Shown: positions 7,513 through 16,011 of the stretch, one piece after another
How positions within the stretch are numbered: position 1 is the first letter of the stretch
Layout of the letters: every line of letters starts with the position of its first letter
Source of the DNA: Verrucomicrobiota bacterium
Lineage (GTDB): Bacteria > Verrucomicrobiota > Verrucomicrobiia > Opitutales > Opitutaceae
Direction of reading: 5' to 3'
DNA: 48,897 bases
NCBI GenBank assembly: GCA_025361935.1
Contig: JANYJB010000062.1
Location: forward strand, 1-48,897
Translations under genes and position numbers: made by a program
Notes under the pieces: generated by a model
Databases searched by the model: none
Seen by the model: only the letters and a program-made list of their open reading frames with translations
Told to the model about the DNA's origin: nothing

Positions 7513-8877
7513 TCAGACCATGTAGGTCTGCAACGGCACGGGGTCGATGACCTTGGCGTTGGGCATTTTGATGGCCAACTGCTCGGCGAACCAAGCACGG
7601 GCGGGCGGATCACCGTGGGTGAGGATGACGGCGCGGGCGTGGCTCTGAATGGCAAATTCCAACAGCTCTTCGCGGTCGGCGTGTCCGCTGAGCTCGTAGC
7701 GTTCCACGCGGGCGCTGACGGTGGTCTTCACGTTGGCGGTGGCGAAGAGGAAGTCGTCGCCATGCTTGGCCGCAAGGAGGTGGCCGCCGGGTGTGTCGGG
7801 ATCGCAGTAGCCGACGAAGCCGATGGTGTTTCGCGCGCTGCCGAGGAGACCGGAGGCGAGCGTGTAGCTGGGCGTGCGCTCGACCAACATGCCGGAGCTG
7901 ATGATGTAGAGGGCGTTTTGCTTTGGGTCCTCGCCGGCGACCAGCTTGCGCGGGGCGGGCTTGATCTGGAGATCTTTGATGACGCTGCGGCTGAACTGCA
8001 CGTCCTTGGTCTTGCGGGAAATCTCGTCGAAGTAATCAGCGAGGTCCATGCCGAGGCCGGCGGCGAAGATAGGGCAGTCAACAAGGCGTCCGAATTTGCG
8101 GGCGTCGTGGAGAATCGAAAGCACCTCTTGCATACGCCCGAGGGCGAATACGGGAAGAAGGAAGGAGCCGCCGCGCTGGATGGTGTCGTTAATGGAGGTG
8201 ATCAGGCGGTTGACCTCGTTGATGCGCTCCTTGCCGACGGGACGCTCGGTGGTGCCGCGCGTGGTTTCGATGCAGATGGTGTCGAAGTGGCCGGAGGGAA
8301 ACTGCGCCCCGAGGAGGGTGCGCTGGTTTTCGAATAGAACGTCGCCGCTGAAGAAGAAGTGGCGGTGTTTGTGGTGGATCTCGACGGCGGCGGCACCGGC
8401 GACGTGGCCGGCGCGGTGAAAGAGGATGTCGATCTCGTCTTGGCCATCGGCGCTGCGGACTTTTTTGACGTGGCCGAAGGGCAGGCCGACGATGCGGCCG
8501 GCACACTTGTCGATCTCGTCGTGGGTGAAGAGCGGGTAGTCGGGGATGTTGGCCTCCTCTTTCTGGCGCATCATCACGTTGGCGGAGTTGTGCAGCATGC
8601 GCTCGATGAGCATGCGGCTCGACTGCGTCATGAGGACAGGCGTGTTCGGATTCTGGCGCATCGCGACCGGCAGGCTGCCGATGTGGTCGAGATGGCAGTG
8701 CGTGACGATGATGAGGTCCAAGCGGACGTCTTTGATCAGCGAAAGGTCGGGCGTGGCCAGGCGGCCGGCCATCTTCGGGTTCAACCCGCAGTCGATGAGG
8801 ATGTTTAGTTCGCCAATCTTCACATACATGGAGTTGGCGCCGATACCGCCGTTGCGGTTCAAATCAATAAGCTTCAT
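7513..8877 (-). CDS. Metallo-beta-lactamase/beta-CASP ribonuclease (YSH1-type)
   Basis: A 454-residue predicted RNA-processing nuclease with a metallo-beta-lactamase domain and a beta-CASP cap, related to the archaeal/eukaryotic CPSF73 (YSH1) type. The metal motif is THCHLDH (His60, His62, Asp64, His65). A further His occurs in RAGHVAGAAAVEI and an Asp in FFSGDV. The C-terminal beta-CASP motifs are visible as YELSGHAD (motif B-like His) and ILTHGDPPA (motif C-like His). There is no KH or extra RNA-binding domain, so it is the short form. ApaG is encoded 77 bases upstream on the same strand, and a terminator follows the gene. Confidence 0.88.
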   Translation of the reverse strand: MKLIDLNRNGGIGANSMYVKIGELNILIDCGLNPKMAGRLATPDLSLIKDVRLDLIIVTHCHLDHIGSLPVAMRQNPNTPVLMTQSSRMLIERMLHNSANVMMRQKEEANIPDYPLFTHDEIDKCAGRIVGLPFGHVKKVRSADGQDEIDILFHRAGHVAGAAAVEIHHKHRHFFFSGDVLFENQRTLLGAQFPSGHFDTICIETTRGTTERPVGKERINEVNRLITSINDTIQRGGSFLLPVFALGRMQEVLSILHDARKFGRLVDCPIFAAGLGMDLADYFDEISRKTKDVQFSRSVIKDLQIKPAPRKLVAGEDPKQNALYIISSGMLVERTPSYTLASGLLGSARNTIGFVGYCDPDTPGGHLLAAKHGDDFLFATANVKTTVSARVERYELSGHADREELLEFAIQSHARAVILTHGDPPARAWFAEQLAIKMPNAKVIDPVPLQTYMV

Positions 8878-8954
8878 TTAGAATCGGTCAGAAGGAAGCA
8901 CCCCGCCGGAAGGCGCAAGCGCAAGTTTAGGTGAATAAATGCCGGCGATAATGG

Positions 8955-9380
8955 CTAAATGCCGCAAGGCCCGGCTGTCTCGGGCGGCACTGTCATGTCA
9001 AATGGAGGCAAAATCACGTGGATGCGGCGCCCCAAATCATCAACCCCGTGAAAACTTCCGTGGACGCGCGCATCGCAGCCGGTGATGTGGTAGCTGTTGT
9101 AGGAAAACTGTTCGCCGGGAGCAAGGCGTGGGGTCTCGCCCACGATTTTGTCGCCCTCGATGACGAGTTGTTCACCGTCGCGATTTTGCACGACCCATTT
9201 GCGACCAAGGAGCGTCACGGTGTGGTCGGAGCCGTTGTGCAGCGTCACGAAATAAACAAACGCATGCGGCTTGTCCGGAGGCAGAGTCTTGCCGCCGTGG
9301 TGATAGACGAGTTTGTCGAGGCGGGCGGTAAGGCCGGGTAATGCGAGCGAGGCGGACACGAAGCGTAAAGAAAGCACCAT
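8955..9380 (-). CDS. apaG: ApaG/DUF525 family protein
   Basis: A 141-residue protein of the ApaG family, a fibronectin-III-like beta-sandwich also found in polymerase-delta-interacting protein 2 and F-box proteins. Family hallmarks are RKWVVQNRDGEQ, VVGETP-like sequence (IVGETPRLAPGEQFSYNSYH) around the middle, and GRRIHVILPPFDMTVP near the end. The N-terminus has about 15 extra residues compared with the compact 125-residue E. coli protein. The molecular role is uncertain; in enterobacteria it is linked to cobalt/magnesium resistance and to the apaH region, but no apaH or ksgA lies here. It precedes the beta-CASP ribonuclease on the same strand and is divergent from the TauE/SafE-like gene with only about 60 bases between them. 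Confidence 0.9.
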   Translation of the reverse strand: MVLSLRFVSASLALPGLTARLDKLVYHHGGKTLPPDKPHAFVYFVTLHNGSDHTVTLLGRKWVVQNRDGEQLVIEGDKIVGETPRLAPGEQFSYNSYHITGCDARVHGSFHGVDDLGRRIHVILPPFDMTVPPETAGPCGI

Positions 9381-9441
9381 GCGGGCGTTTGCAACCGCGA
9401 CGTTGCCATGATCGCCGCCAAACCCTCAACGTGAACGGCTC

Positions 9442-10170
9442 ATGACGTTGTCAGATTACTTCGGCGTGTTGCTGATGGGCCTTCTCGGCAGCGGGCACTG
9501 CATCGGCATGTGCGGGCCGTTCGCGCTCGCCGTGTCGGCGGGCTCGGGCAACGCCGCCACGATGGTCGCCCGCCAGGTCGCCTACCAGATCGGCAAGGCC
9601 ACGTCCTACCTGTTCATCGGTCTCGTGCTGCTCACGCTCACGGAGCTGGTGAACGCCCGCGATCCGCTGCTCGGCCTGCAAAACCTCCTCGCTGCCCTCA
9701 CCGGCGCGGTGATGATCGCCGCCGGACTCGCCTACGCGCTCGAATGGCGGCTGCCGCCCGCGTTGGCCCGCCGGTGGCAGGGGGGCGCGGTCTGCGGCGC
9801 GATGTCCGTCCTTTGGCGTTCGCCCTCGCTCTTGAAAAGCCTTCTCATCGGCTGGCTCAACGGCTTTCTCCCATGCGGCCTCTCGCTCACCGCCATCCTC
9901 TATTTGGTCAACTACGGGAAAATCGAGGCGGTCGTCGCCGGCTCGTATGTCTTCGGCCTCGGCACGCTGCCCGGCCTGCTGCTCCTGGCCTTCGCCGGAC
10001 GAAAAATCAGTCTTAATTCCCGCCGCTGGCTCCTCCGTGCGACCGGCGTGGCGCTGGTTGTCTTCGGTGTGCTTACCGTCCTGCGCGGCAACCCGTCTGT
10101 CGAAACGTGGTTTCACCAGCACCTGATGTTTGGCGCGGGCGAGGGTAGGACGCACGCCCACTCGCACTGA
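9442..10170 (+). CDS. TauE/SafE-like (UreH-type) membrane transporter
   Basis: A 242-residue polytopic membrane protein. The signature GSGHCIGMCGPFALAV near the N-terminus and GWLNGFLPCGLS in the middle are those of the sulfite exporter TauE/SafE, UreH and CcoS-neighbour family, which often handles metals, notably copper for cytochrome oxidase assembly. Six hydrophobic segments can be traced. The two cysteines in HCIGMC and the His-rich end (THAHSH) would suit metal binding. No cytochrome oxidase or urease genes are nearby, so the substrate cannot be read from context. A GC hairpin with T-rich tail (10192-10215) follows it. Confidence 0.8.
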   Translation: MTLSDYFGVLLMGLLGSGHCIGMCGPFALAVSAGSGNAATMVARQVAYQIGKATSYLFIGLVLLTLTELVNARDPLLGLQNLLAALTGAVMIAAGLAYALEWRLPPALARRWQGGAVCGAMSVLWRSPSLLKSLLIGWLNGFLPCGLSLTAILYLVNYGKIEAVVAGSYVFGLGTLPGLLLLAFAGRKISLNSRRWLLRATGVALVVFGVLTVLRGNPSVETWFHQHLMFGAGEGRTHAHSH

Positions 10171-10191
10171 TTGCTTGCCACTTAATTTTCC

Positions 10192-10215
10192 GGGGCGCAC
10201 AAAGCCCCTTTCTTT
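10192..10215 (+). terminator. Short hairpin with T-rich tail directly before purH
   Basis: GGGGC (10192-10196) pairs with GCCCC (10204-10208) around a 7-base loop, followed by TTTCTTT up to the base before the purH ATG at 10216. It could end the upstream transporter transcript. Because it directly abuts the purH start codon and occupies the place of a ribosome-binding site, it might instead influence purH translation. Confidence 0.45.
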
Positions 10216-11766
10216 ATGCAAAAACTGGCCCTTCTCTCGGTGAGCGACAAAAGCGGTTTGGTGGACTTCGCCACCGCCCTCGTAAATCAGCACGGCTACA
10301 AGCTCCTCTCGACCGGAGGCACCGCCAAGCTCCTCGCCGAAAAAGGCCTCCCCGTGACCGAAGTCAGCCAGCACACCGGATTCCCCGAGATGATGGAAGG
10401 CCGCGTAAAGACCCTCCACCCGAAGATCCACGGCGGTCTCCTCTGCCGCCGCGACAAGGCCGATCACCTTGCCGCCGCCGCCGCCCACGGCATCGACCTC
10501 ATCGACCTCGTCGTCGTCAACCTCTACCCGTTTGAACAGACCGTCGCCAAGAAGGACGTCCACTTCGAGGAAGCCATCGAGAACATCGACATCGGCGGCC
10601 CCTCCATGCTCCGCAGCGCCGCCAAGAACCACGAAAGCGTCACCGTGGTCGTCGATCCCGCCGACTACGCCCTCGTGCTCGCCGCCTTCGCCGCGCCCGA
10701 CACGTTGCCCGCCCTCCGTCGCAAGCTTGCGCTGAAAGTTTTCCAACGCACGGGAGCCTACGACACCGCCATCGCCGCCTACCTGGAGAAACAGGCCGCC
10801 GAGACGCCCGACCTCGCCGCCCTCAGCGGTTATCCCGAAAGCCTCACGCTCTCCTACAAGAAGGCCCAGTCTCTCCGCTATGGTGAGAACCCCCACCAGC
10901 AGGCTGCGCTCTACGGCACCTTCCTCGACCACTTCCAGCAGCTCCAGGGCAAGGAACTTTCCTACAACAACATTCTCGATATCACCTCCGCCACCTACCT
11001 CATCGGCGAGTTCGAGAAGCCCACGCTCGCCATCCTCAAGCACACCAACCCCTGTGGCGTCGCCTGCGCCGACACCCTTGAGGCCGCCTGGGAAAAAGCC
11101 TACGCCACCGACCGACAGGCCCCCTTTGGCGGCATCATCATCGTCAACCGCACCCTCGAAGCCGGCCTCGCGAAAACCATCTCGGAAATTTTCACCGAGG
11201 TCATCATCGCCCCGCGCTACACCGACGAAGCCCTCGCCATCTTCTCCAAGAAGAAAAACCTCCGCCTCATGATCGCCAAGGAAGGCGTCGGCGCCGACTC
11301 CCTCTACGACGTGCGCTCCGTGATCGGCGGCCTCCTCGTGCAGGACCGCAACAAAATCCTCGGCAACCCGCGCGACTTCAAAGTCGTCACCAAGCGCCAG
11401 CCCACGCCGGAAGAGTGGGACAGCATGATGTTCGGCTGGCGCGTCTGCAAACACGTCAAGTCCAACGCCATCGTCTACGTGCGCGACGAGCAGACCCTCG
11501 GCGTCGGCGCCGGCCAGATGGCCCGCGTGGATAGCTCCCGCATCGCCGTGTGGAAAGCTGGCGAAGCCAAGCTCGACCTCAAAGGCTCCGTGGTGGTGTC
11601 CGAGGCGTTGTTCCCCTTTGCCGACGGCCTCATCGCCGCCGCCGAGGCGGGCGCGACCGCCGCGATCCAGCCCGGTGGCAGCGTGCGCGACGAAGAAGTC
11701 ATCAAAGCCGCCGACGAACGCGGCATGACGATGGTCTTCACCGGCCTCCGCCACTTCAAGCACTGA
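10216..11766 (+). CDS. purH: Bifunctional AICAR formyltransferase/IMP cyclohydrolase
   Basis: A 516-residue enzyme for the last two steps of purine synthesis: AICAR plus 10-formyl-THF to FAICAR, then ring closure to IMP. The N-terminal MGS-like IMP cyclohydrolase domain (about 1-190) begins [12 protein letters not shown] and has STGGTAK and the conserved block [13 protein letters not shown]. The C-terminal transformylase domain has the signature [16 protein letters not shown] and the catalytic Lys-His in [12 protein letters not shown]. The end [17 protein letters not shown] is also typical. The length matches the family. No Shine-Dalgarno sequence precedes the ATG, where a small hairpin sits instead. 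Codon use is strongly C-ending, which suggests high expression. Confidence 0.97.
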   Translation: MQKLALLSVSDKSGLVDFATALVNQHGYKLLSTGGTAKLLAEKGLPVTEVSQHTGFPEMMEGRVKTLHPKIHGGLLCRRDKADHLAAAAAHGIDLIDLVVVNLYPFEQTVAKKDVHFEEAIENIDIGGPSMLRSAAKNHESVTVVVDPADYALVLAAFAAPDTLPALRRKLALKVFQRTGAYDTAIAAYLEKQAAETPDLAALSGYPESLTLSYKKAQSLRYGENPHQQAALYGTFLDHFQQLQGKELSYNNILDITSATYLIGEFEKPTLAILKHTNPCGVACADTLEAAWEKAYATDRQAPFGGIIIVNRTLEAGLAKTISEIFTEVIIAPRYTDEALAIFSKKKNLRLMIAKEGVGADSLYDVRSVIGGLLVQDRNKILGNPRDFKVVTKRQPTPEEWDSMMFGWRVCKHVKSNAIVYVRDEQTLGVGAGQMARVDSSRIAVWKAGEAKLDLKGSVVVSEALFPFADGLIAAAEAGATAAIQPGGSVRDEEVIKAADERGMTMVFTGLRHFKH

Positions 11767-11813
11767 GGATAGGATCGGGCTAGCGGGGCTGACCGTTCTA
11801 GCGTGAGACTCGC

Positions 11814-12248
11814 CTATTTCTTCATATCGAGCAGGAACGTGTCCGCGACGCGGTCGTCCTGATCGTAGTTCACTTGCACGGTGAGGGTTTTGCCATCGAA
11901 GATTGCCTCGGGGGAGATGCCGCTTTGCTTGAGCATGACTTTCAGCATCTGGGCGTCCGCCTCTTCGGGTTTGATGGGGCGGGGCGTCTGGCCCGCCGAC
12001 TTCACGCCCTGCACAAACGTGAAGATATCCACCTGGTTGCCGTTCTCTCTTTTCGTGGATGACACCGGCGTGCCCAATTCCTTGAGGATTTCCGCCCGCG
12101 CCACACCGGTGCGAATCACGCTCACATCACGCAGGTCGGCCGACTTTTTGGTCGAGGCGCAGCCGCTCAGCGCGCCCGCTGCAAGCACGACCGTCAGAGC
12201 AAGCCAACCGCCACGCAACGACCGGACAAAAACGATGTTCATAAGCAT
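11814..12248 (-). CDS. Small lipoprotein, SmpA/OmlA (BamE)-like
   Basis: A 144-residue predicted lipoprotein with a signal segment ending LSGC (lipobox cysteine near residue 29). The part after the cysteine, starting with a disordered STKKSADLRD and then 'IRTGVARAEILKELGTPVSS', has the 'G.t..ev...lG.P' helix motif of the SmpA/OmlA beta-alpha fold, as in BamE. The C-terminal strands include KTLTVQVNYDQDDRVADTF. ATGs at 12248 and 12242 are both possible starts. The gene converges on purH. A BamE role is not shown; many small lipoproteins share this fold. Confidence 0.6.
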   Translation of the reverse strand: MLMNIVFVRSLRGGWLALTVVLAAGALSGCASTKKSADLRDVSVIRTGVARAEILKELGTPVSSTKRENGNQVDIFTFVQGVKSAGQTPRPIKPEEADAQMLKVMLKQSGISPEAIFDGKTLTVQVNYDQDDRVADTFLLDMKK

Positions 12249-12333
12249 ATACGTGCAGACCGCCGCACACGTTCTCCGTTCCTATTTTTATTCGCTTGGT
12301 ATCAAGTCTTCCGTGGCAGGATCTTCATTGCCA

Positions 12334-12666
12334 TCACGCTTTCTTCACGAAGCGGGCCTTCAGCATGTAGGAGATTCCGTCGATCTTGCAGTCGATCTCG
12401 TGGTCGCCGTCCACGAGGCGGATACCCTTGGACTTGGAGCCGGCCTTGAGCACCTGCGAGCCGGTAAGTTTGAGGTCTTTGATGACGGTGACGATGTCGC
12501 CGTCGGCGAGCACGTTGCCATTGGCGTCCTTGATGACGCGCGCGGCCTCGGGGGCTTCTTTCTTGGGCCATTCGTGTCCGCAAGTGGCGCATTCCCAGTG
12601 GTCGGAAAGGCTGAGGACGTCATCAAGGGTGCAGGCGGGGCAGGGGGGCTTGGCGGGATCGGACAT
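12334..12666 (-). CDS. yjdM: Zinc-ribbon protein YjdM (PhnA family)
   Basis: A 110-residue member of the YjdM/PhnA family. It has an N-terminal zinc ribbon (CPAC at residues 9-12 and CATC at 27-30) followed by the family's beta-barrel domain with VLADGDIVTVIKDLKLTGS, KSKGIRLVDGDHEIDCKIDG and a C-terminal KARFVKKA. Despite the old name 'alkylphosphonate utilization protein' no phosphonate role is established, and no phn genes are nearby. Length and every conserved block match, so the family assignment is firm. It reads away from the small lysine-rich gene's terminator and toward the small lipoprotein gene on the same strand. Confidence 0.92.
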   Translation of the reverse strand: MSDPAKPPCPACTLDDVLSLSDHWECATCGHEWPKKEAPEAARVIKDANGNVLADGDIVTVIKDLKLTGSQVLKAGSKSKGIRLVDGDHEIDCKIDGISYMLKARFVKKA

Positions 12667-12763
12667 GAGCAGGAGTTATTCGCGGTCAGATGCAGGAGTC
12701 CAGAGCTTACGTTTGACCTGGTTTTAAGTTTCCAGCCAAAGGTAAACGCGGAAATCCGGCCGC

Positions 12764-12793
12764 AAAAAAAGCCGCCGGGGTGAACCGGCGGCC
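12764..12793 (-). terminator. Intrinsic terminator of the small lysine-rich gene
   Basis: GCCGCCGG (12771-12778) and CCGGCGGC (12785-12792) form an 8-base perfect GC stem with a 6-base loop. Seven A at 12764-12770 become a seven-T tail on the minus strand. It begins 18 bases after the stop of the 32-codon gene and has no other minus-strand gene to serve. Confidence 0.8.
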
Positions 12794-12810
12794 TCAGAAG
12801 ACCGAGAGGT

Positions 12811-12909
12811 TTAGCCCTTCTTTTTCTCCTGCTTGGCGAGTTTCTTTTCCTTTGGGGTGAGGAGGGGTTTCTTCTTTGTTTCTTTTTTCGAGTTTTGGGT
12901 CTTGGCCAT
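12811..12909 (-). CDS. Small lysine-rich protein (32 residues)
   Basis: An ATG at 12909 opens 32 codons ending in TAA at 12811. The sequence starts MAKTQNSKKETKKKP and contains LLTPKEKKLAKQEKKKG. More than a third of the residues are lysine, and the C-terminal half should form a charged helix. A perfect GC hairpin with seven T follows at 18 bases, which strongly suggests that a short transcript covering just this gene is made. There is no good ribosome-binding site, and a longer overlapping frame is less plausible because its codons are atypical. I do not know a function. An RNA- or ribosome-associated basic peptide is one idea, and a small RNA whose frame is fortuitous is the alternative. 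Confidence 0.55.
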   Translation of the reverse strand: MAKTQNSKKETKKKPLLTPKEKKLAKQEKKKG

Positions 12910-13050
12910 GATGGTGTGCGGTTGATTTGTCCCGCGCGGAATGCGTTCGGGATGAAGTTGAAATAACCGTTAGCGTGAGTGAGGCAACCCCCGAAGAACG
13001 CAACCCACGTGCGAGGTTGAATCCGGCTTGTTTTCCAACACTGTAACGCC

Positions 13051-13848
13051 ATGCAACGCCTTCCCTTGGTTTCGCTTTTTGCGGTCATCGTTCTTGTTCT
13101 GTCAGGCTGTGTGACTAATCCCGACACGGGCCGGTCCCAGCTCATGCTCGTCTCGCCCGGGGAGGAGGCGTCGATGGGGATCGCGTCGTTCACGCAGATA
13201 AAGCAGCAGGAAAAAATCTCCGCCGATCCCGCCGCCAACGCCCGCGTGCTACGCGTGGGCCGGCGCATCGCCGCCTCTGTGGGGCGCGAAATTCCCAACG
13301 CGCAATGGGAATTCGTGGTGTTCGATTCGCCCACCGTGAACGCCTTCGCCCTGCCGGGCGGCAAGGTGGGCGTTTACACGGGCCTGCTCAAGCTGGCCGC
13401 GACTGACGACGAGCTCGCCATCGTGATGGGCCACGAGATCGCCCACGTGACGTCGCGGCACGGCGCCGAGCGCACCTCGCAAAACTACGCCATCGCCGGC
13501 ATTGGCGCGCTTGCGGCCCTGGGGATGGAGGCGAAGCAGGTCGATCCCGCGAAGCGCAACATGATCCTCGCGGCCTACGGCATCGGCTCGCAGGTGGGCT
13601 TTGCCTTGCCCTATTCGCGGCTTCACGAAAGCGAGGCCGACAGCATCGGCCTGAAGTTCGCCGCCGGGGCCGGCTACGATCCGCGCGCCGCCGTGACCTT
13701 CTGGCGGAAAATGGCCGCGCAGGGCGGGCAAAAACCGCCGCCGTTGCTCTCGACGCATCCCTCGGACGCCGACCGGATCAACAATCTCCAGCAGCTCGCC
13801 CCGCGCTACATGGCTCTCTACGAGCAGAGCAAGCTGAAGTATCAATAA
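13051..13848 (+). CDS. M48-family metalloprotease lipoprotein
   Basis: A 265-residue zinc protease anchored as a lipoprotein: signal peptide ending LSGC with Cys20, then VTNPDTGRSQLMLVSPGEE, a stretch typical of LoiP/YcaL/Oma1-like M48 enzymes. The zinc motif HEIAH is at 128-132 and the third ligand motif HESEAD at 192-197. NAFALPGGKVGVYTGLL (about 97-113) is the conserved strand before the active site. These proteins degrade misfolded outer-membrane or periplasmic proteins. The M20 peptidase gene starts 71 bases downstream on the same strand. Confidence 0.92.
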   Translation: MQRLPLVSLFAVIVLVLSGCVTNPDTGRSQLMLVSPGEEASMGIASFTQIKQQEKISADPAANARVLRVGRRIAASVGREIPNAQWEFVVFDSPTVNAFALPGGKVGVYTGLLKLAATDDELAIVMGHEIAHVTSRHGAERTSQNYAIAGIGALAALGMEAKQVDPAKRNMILAAYGIGSQVGFALPYSRLHESEADSIGLKFAAGAGYDPRAAVTFWRKMAAQGGQKPPPLLSTHPSDADRINNLQQLAPRYMALYEQSKLKYQ

Positions 13849-13919
13849 AACCGGACGCGAGCGTGCCAGGTTGTGGTTTCCGCTAGCCGACGGCGTGTGA
13901 ATCACTCACCGTTTCCAGC

Positions 13920-15293
13920 ATGTTTGACCCGATTGAAAAGCTGAAGGAGTTCATCCGTCATCCCAGCGTCTCCGCCGATCCCGCCTTCAAGGAAGGCATG
14001 AAGGGTGCGCAGAATTTTGTCACCGATCTGCTTTCGTCCATCGGCTTCGCGGTGGAAGTCGTGAAGACGGACCTGCATCCGATCATTCTCGCCACGCGGG
14101 GCGACAATCCCGCCTGGCCGCACGTGATCATCTACGGGCACTACGACGTGCAGCCGGCCGACCCGCTCAACCTTTGGAAGACACCCGCCTTCGAGCCGGA
14201 GATTCGCGGCAATCGTCTCTACGGGCGCGGCGCGGCCGATAACAAGGGGCCGCTCATGACGCACATCTCGGCCGTCGCCCGCCTGCTGGAGCGCCGTCCC
14301 GACCTGCCGCTGCGCATCACCTTCATGATTGAAGGCGAAGAAGAAATGGGCAGCCCCAGCTTTCCGAAGTTTCTGGAACGCTATAGCGATCAACTGAGGC
14401 AGGCGGACTTCGTTTTTCTGTCTGACACGGGTATCCCGACGCCTGACCAAATCGTGATCACCTGCGGGCTGCGCGGGCTGGTGCTGTGCGACGTGGTTGT
14501 GACGGGGCCGAAGAGCGACCTTCACTCAGGGTTGCACGGCGGCGTGCTACGCAATCCCATTCAGGCCGTGACCGAGTTGTGCGCTTCGTTGCACTCGCCA
14601 GACGGCCGTGTGGACATCAAGGGATTCTACGACGATGTGATGCCGGTCGAGGAATGGGAGCGGGAGCAGATCCGCAAGCTCGGCACCGATCCTGAAAAAT
14701 ACCGCGAGTTTCTGGGCATCCCGGCATTTCACACGCCGCCCGGATTTACGCCGTTCGAGGCGACGCGCGTGCTGCCCACGCTGGAGTTCAACGGCATCGG
14801 CGGAGGCTATCAAGGCGAGGGGACAAAGACAGTCATCCCGAGCAAGGCGTTCGTGAAGATAAGCTGCCGCCTCGTGGCCAACCAGAAGCCGGAGAAAATT
14901 CGCGCGCTCCTCTACGCGGCCATCCGCGAACGCATGCCCAAGGATGTGACCTTTGAGATCATCGACCAGCACGCGGGCACGCCCTATGTCGTGGTGCCGC
15001 CGGACCGCGCCAATACTCCGAAAGATCAGTCACCGGTGCTTGCGCGGGCATTTCGCGCGGCGGACGCGTCCATCGCCGAGGTCTTCGGCAAGCCGCCGCT
15101 TTATCTGCGAGAGGGCGGCAGCGTGCCGATCATCGCCGACATCAAGCGCGTGACCGGTCTGGACTCGGTAATGATGGGACTTTTCCTGCCCGAGGACAAC
15201 CTGCACGCCCCGAACGAGAGCTTTAATCTGGACGTGATGAAGCGCGGCATGGCGGCGTCGGAGAAAATCCTTGAGGCCGTCGCACGGGGTTGA
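13920..15293 (+). CDS. M20-family metallopeptidase (dipeptidase)
   Basis: A 457-residue cytosolic zinc peptidase of the M20 family, close to CNDP-type and bacterial 'M20/M25/M40' dipeptidases. The co-catalytic zinc ligands are visible: His74 and Asp76 in YGHYDVQPAD, Asp107 in GRGAADNKG, and the Glu pair in MIEGEEEMGS (general base near 140). A dimerisation (lid) domain lies between about 195 and 350, and LREGGSVPII near the C-terminus holds another conserved loop. No signal peptide. A bidirectional terminator follows. Confidence 0.92.
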   Translation: MFDPIEKLKEFIRHPSVSADPAFKEGMKGAQNFVTDLLSSIGFAVEVVKTDLHPIILATRGDNPAWPHVIIYGHYDVQPADPLNLWKTPAFEPEIRGNRLYGRGAADNKGPLMTHISAVARLLERRPDLPLRITFMIEGEEEMGSPSFPKFLERYSDQLRQADFVFLSDTGIPTPDQIVITCGLRGLVLCDVVVTGPKSDLHSGLHGGVLRNPIQAVTELCASLHSPDGRVDIKGFYDDVMPVEEWEREQIRKLGTDPEKYREFLGIPAFHTPPGFTPFEATRVLPTLEFNGIGGGYQGEGTKTVIPSKAFVKISCRLVANQKPEKIRALLYAAIRERMPKDVTFEIIDQHAGTPYVVVPPDRANTPKDQSPVLARAFRAADASIAEVFGKPPLYLREGGSVPIIADIKRVTGLDSVMMGLFLPEDNLHAPNESFNLDVMKRGMAASEKILEAVARG

Positions 15294-15327
15294 ACCGGCT
15301 GCGGTTCCACACGCGGCGTTTGGGCAC

Positions 15328-15357
15328 AAAAAAGCCCCGGAGCAGTCCGGGGCTTTT
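15328..15357. terminator. Bidirectional intrinsic terminator between the M20 peptidase and pal
   Basis: AAAAGCCCCGG (15330-15340) pairs perfectly with CCGGGGCTTTT (15347-15357) around a 6-base loop. A-runs on the left and T-runs on the right make it work for both converging genes. Confidence 0.85.
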
Positions 15358-15377
15358 GAACGTCACAGGGACGAAGA

Positions 15378-15926
15378 TTACTTCTTGAGGACGACCAGCT
15401 CGACGCGGCGATCCTTGGCTTGAGTGGCTTCGTCGGCTTTTTCGACGGCGTCGAGGCTGCCCTTGGAGAGGGTCTCGAGCTTGTCGGCGGCAACACCGAG
15501 GGTGGCGAGGTATTCCTTGACGGCATTCGCACGGCGATCACCGAGGCCGAGGTTATACTCGGCGGTGCCCTTCCAATCGCAGTGGCCTTCGAGAAGGAGG
15601 CGGGCCTCGGCGTGTTCGTCGAGGAACTTTTTGGCGGCTTGGAGCTTCGGGCGCTCGGAGGTCTTGATACCGGACTTGTCGAAGTCGAAATAGACGGTTT
15701 CGGTCGCGAGAGAGGTGCGATCCTGATCGCCGACGGCGGCGTTGGCACCGCCGAGATTAGTGCCGGGGGCGTTCAAATCACCGACGTCGCCGGGGTTGAT
15801 GCCGCTGCCGCTGGGGCCTATCATGGTCGAGGACGGATCGGGGCGCTTGGGCTTTTTGGAGCAGCCGGTCAGGACGACGGCGGCGGCGATGGTGACGAAG
15901 CAGAGTTTCTTGGTGAGCAGATTCAT
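15378..15926 (-). CDS. pal: Peptidoglycan-associated lipoprotein (OmpA-like)
   Basis: A 182-residue outer-membrane lipoprotein that anchors the outer membrane to peptidoglycan. The ATG at 15926 gives a signal peptide ending LTGC (Cys22). A linker rich in Gly/Asn/Pro is followed by the OmpA domain: VYFDFDKSGI, LLLEGHCDWKGTAEYNLGLG, RRANAVKEYL and, near the end, KDRRVELVVLKK. The diaminopimelate-binding residues of the motif are conserved, apart from the usual 'GHTD' reading GHCD. No tol genes are next to it. The CbiX-like gene starts divergently 86 bases away. Confidence 0.92.
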   Translation of the reverse strand: MNLLTKKLCFVTIAAAVVLTGCSKKPKRPDPSSTMIGPSGSGINPGDVGDLNAPGTNLGGANAAVGDQDRTSLATETVYFDFDKSGIKTSERPKLQAAKKFLDEHAEARLLLEGHCDWKGTAEYNLGLGDRRANAVKEYLATLGVAADKLETLSKGSLDAVEKADEATQAKDRRVELVVLKK

Positions 15927-16011
15927 AGGTTGGATAAAGGCGACGTGGTTTGACCTTATTGAACAATCGTTTTGGGTCGGCAAGTCATTTAACTCACTTT
16001 GCGCTCAAACC

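Noticed and set aside
9451-11763. Open frame of 770 codons on the minus strand opposite purH and the TauE/SafE-like gene
   Set aside because: Antisense shadow across two real genes with no family features; the sense genes have full catalytic motifs.
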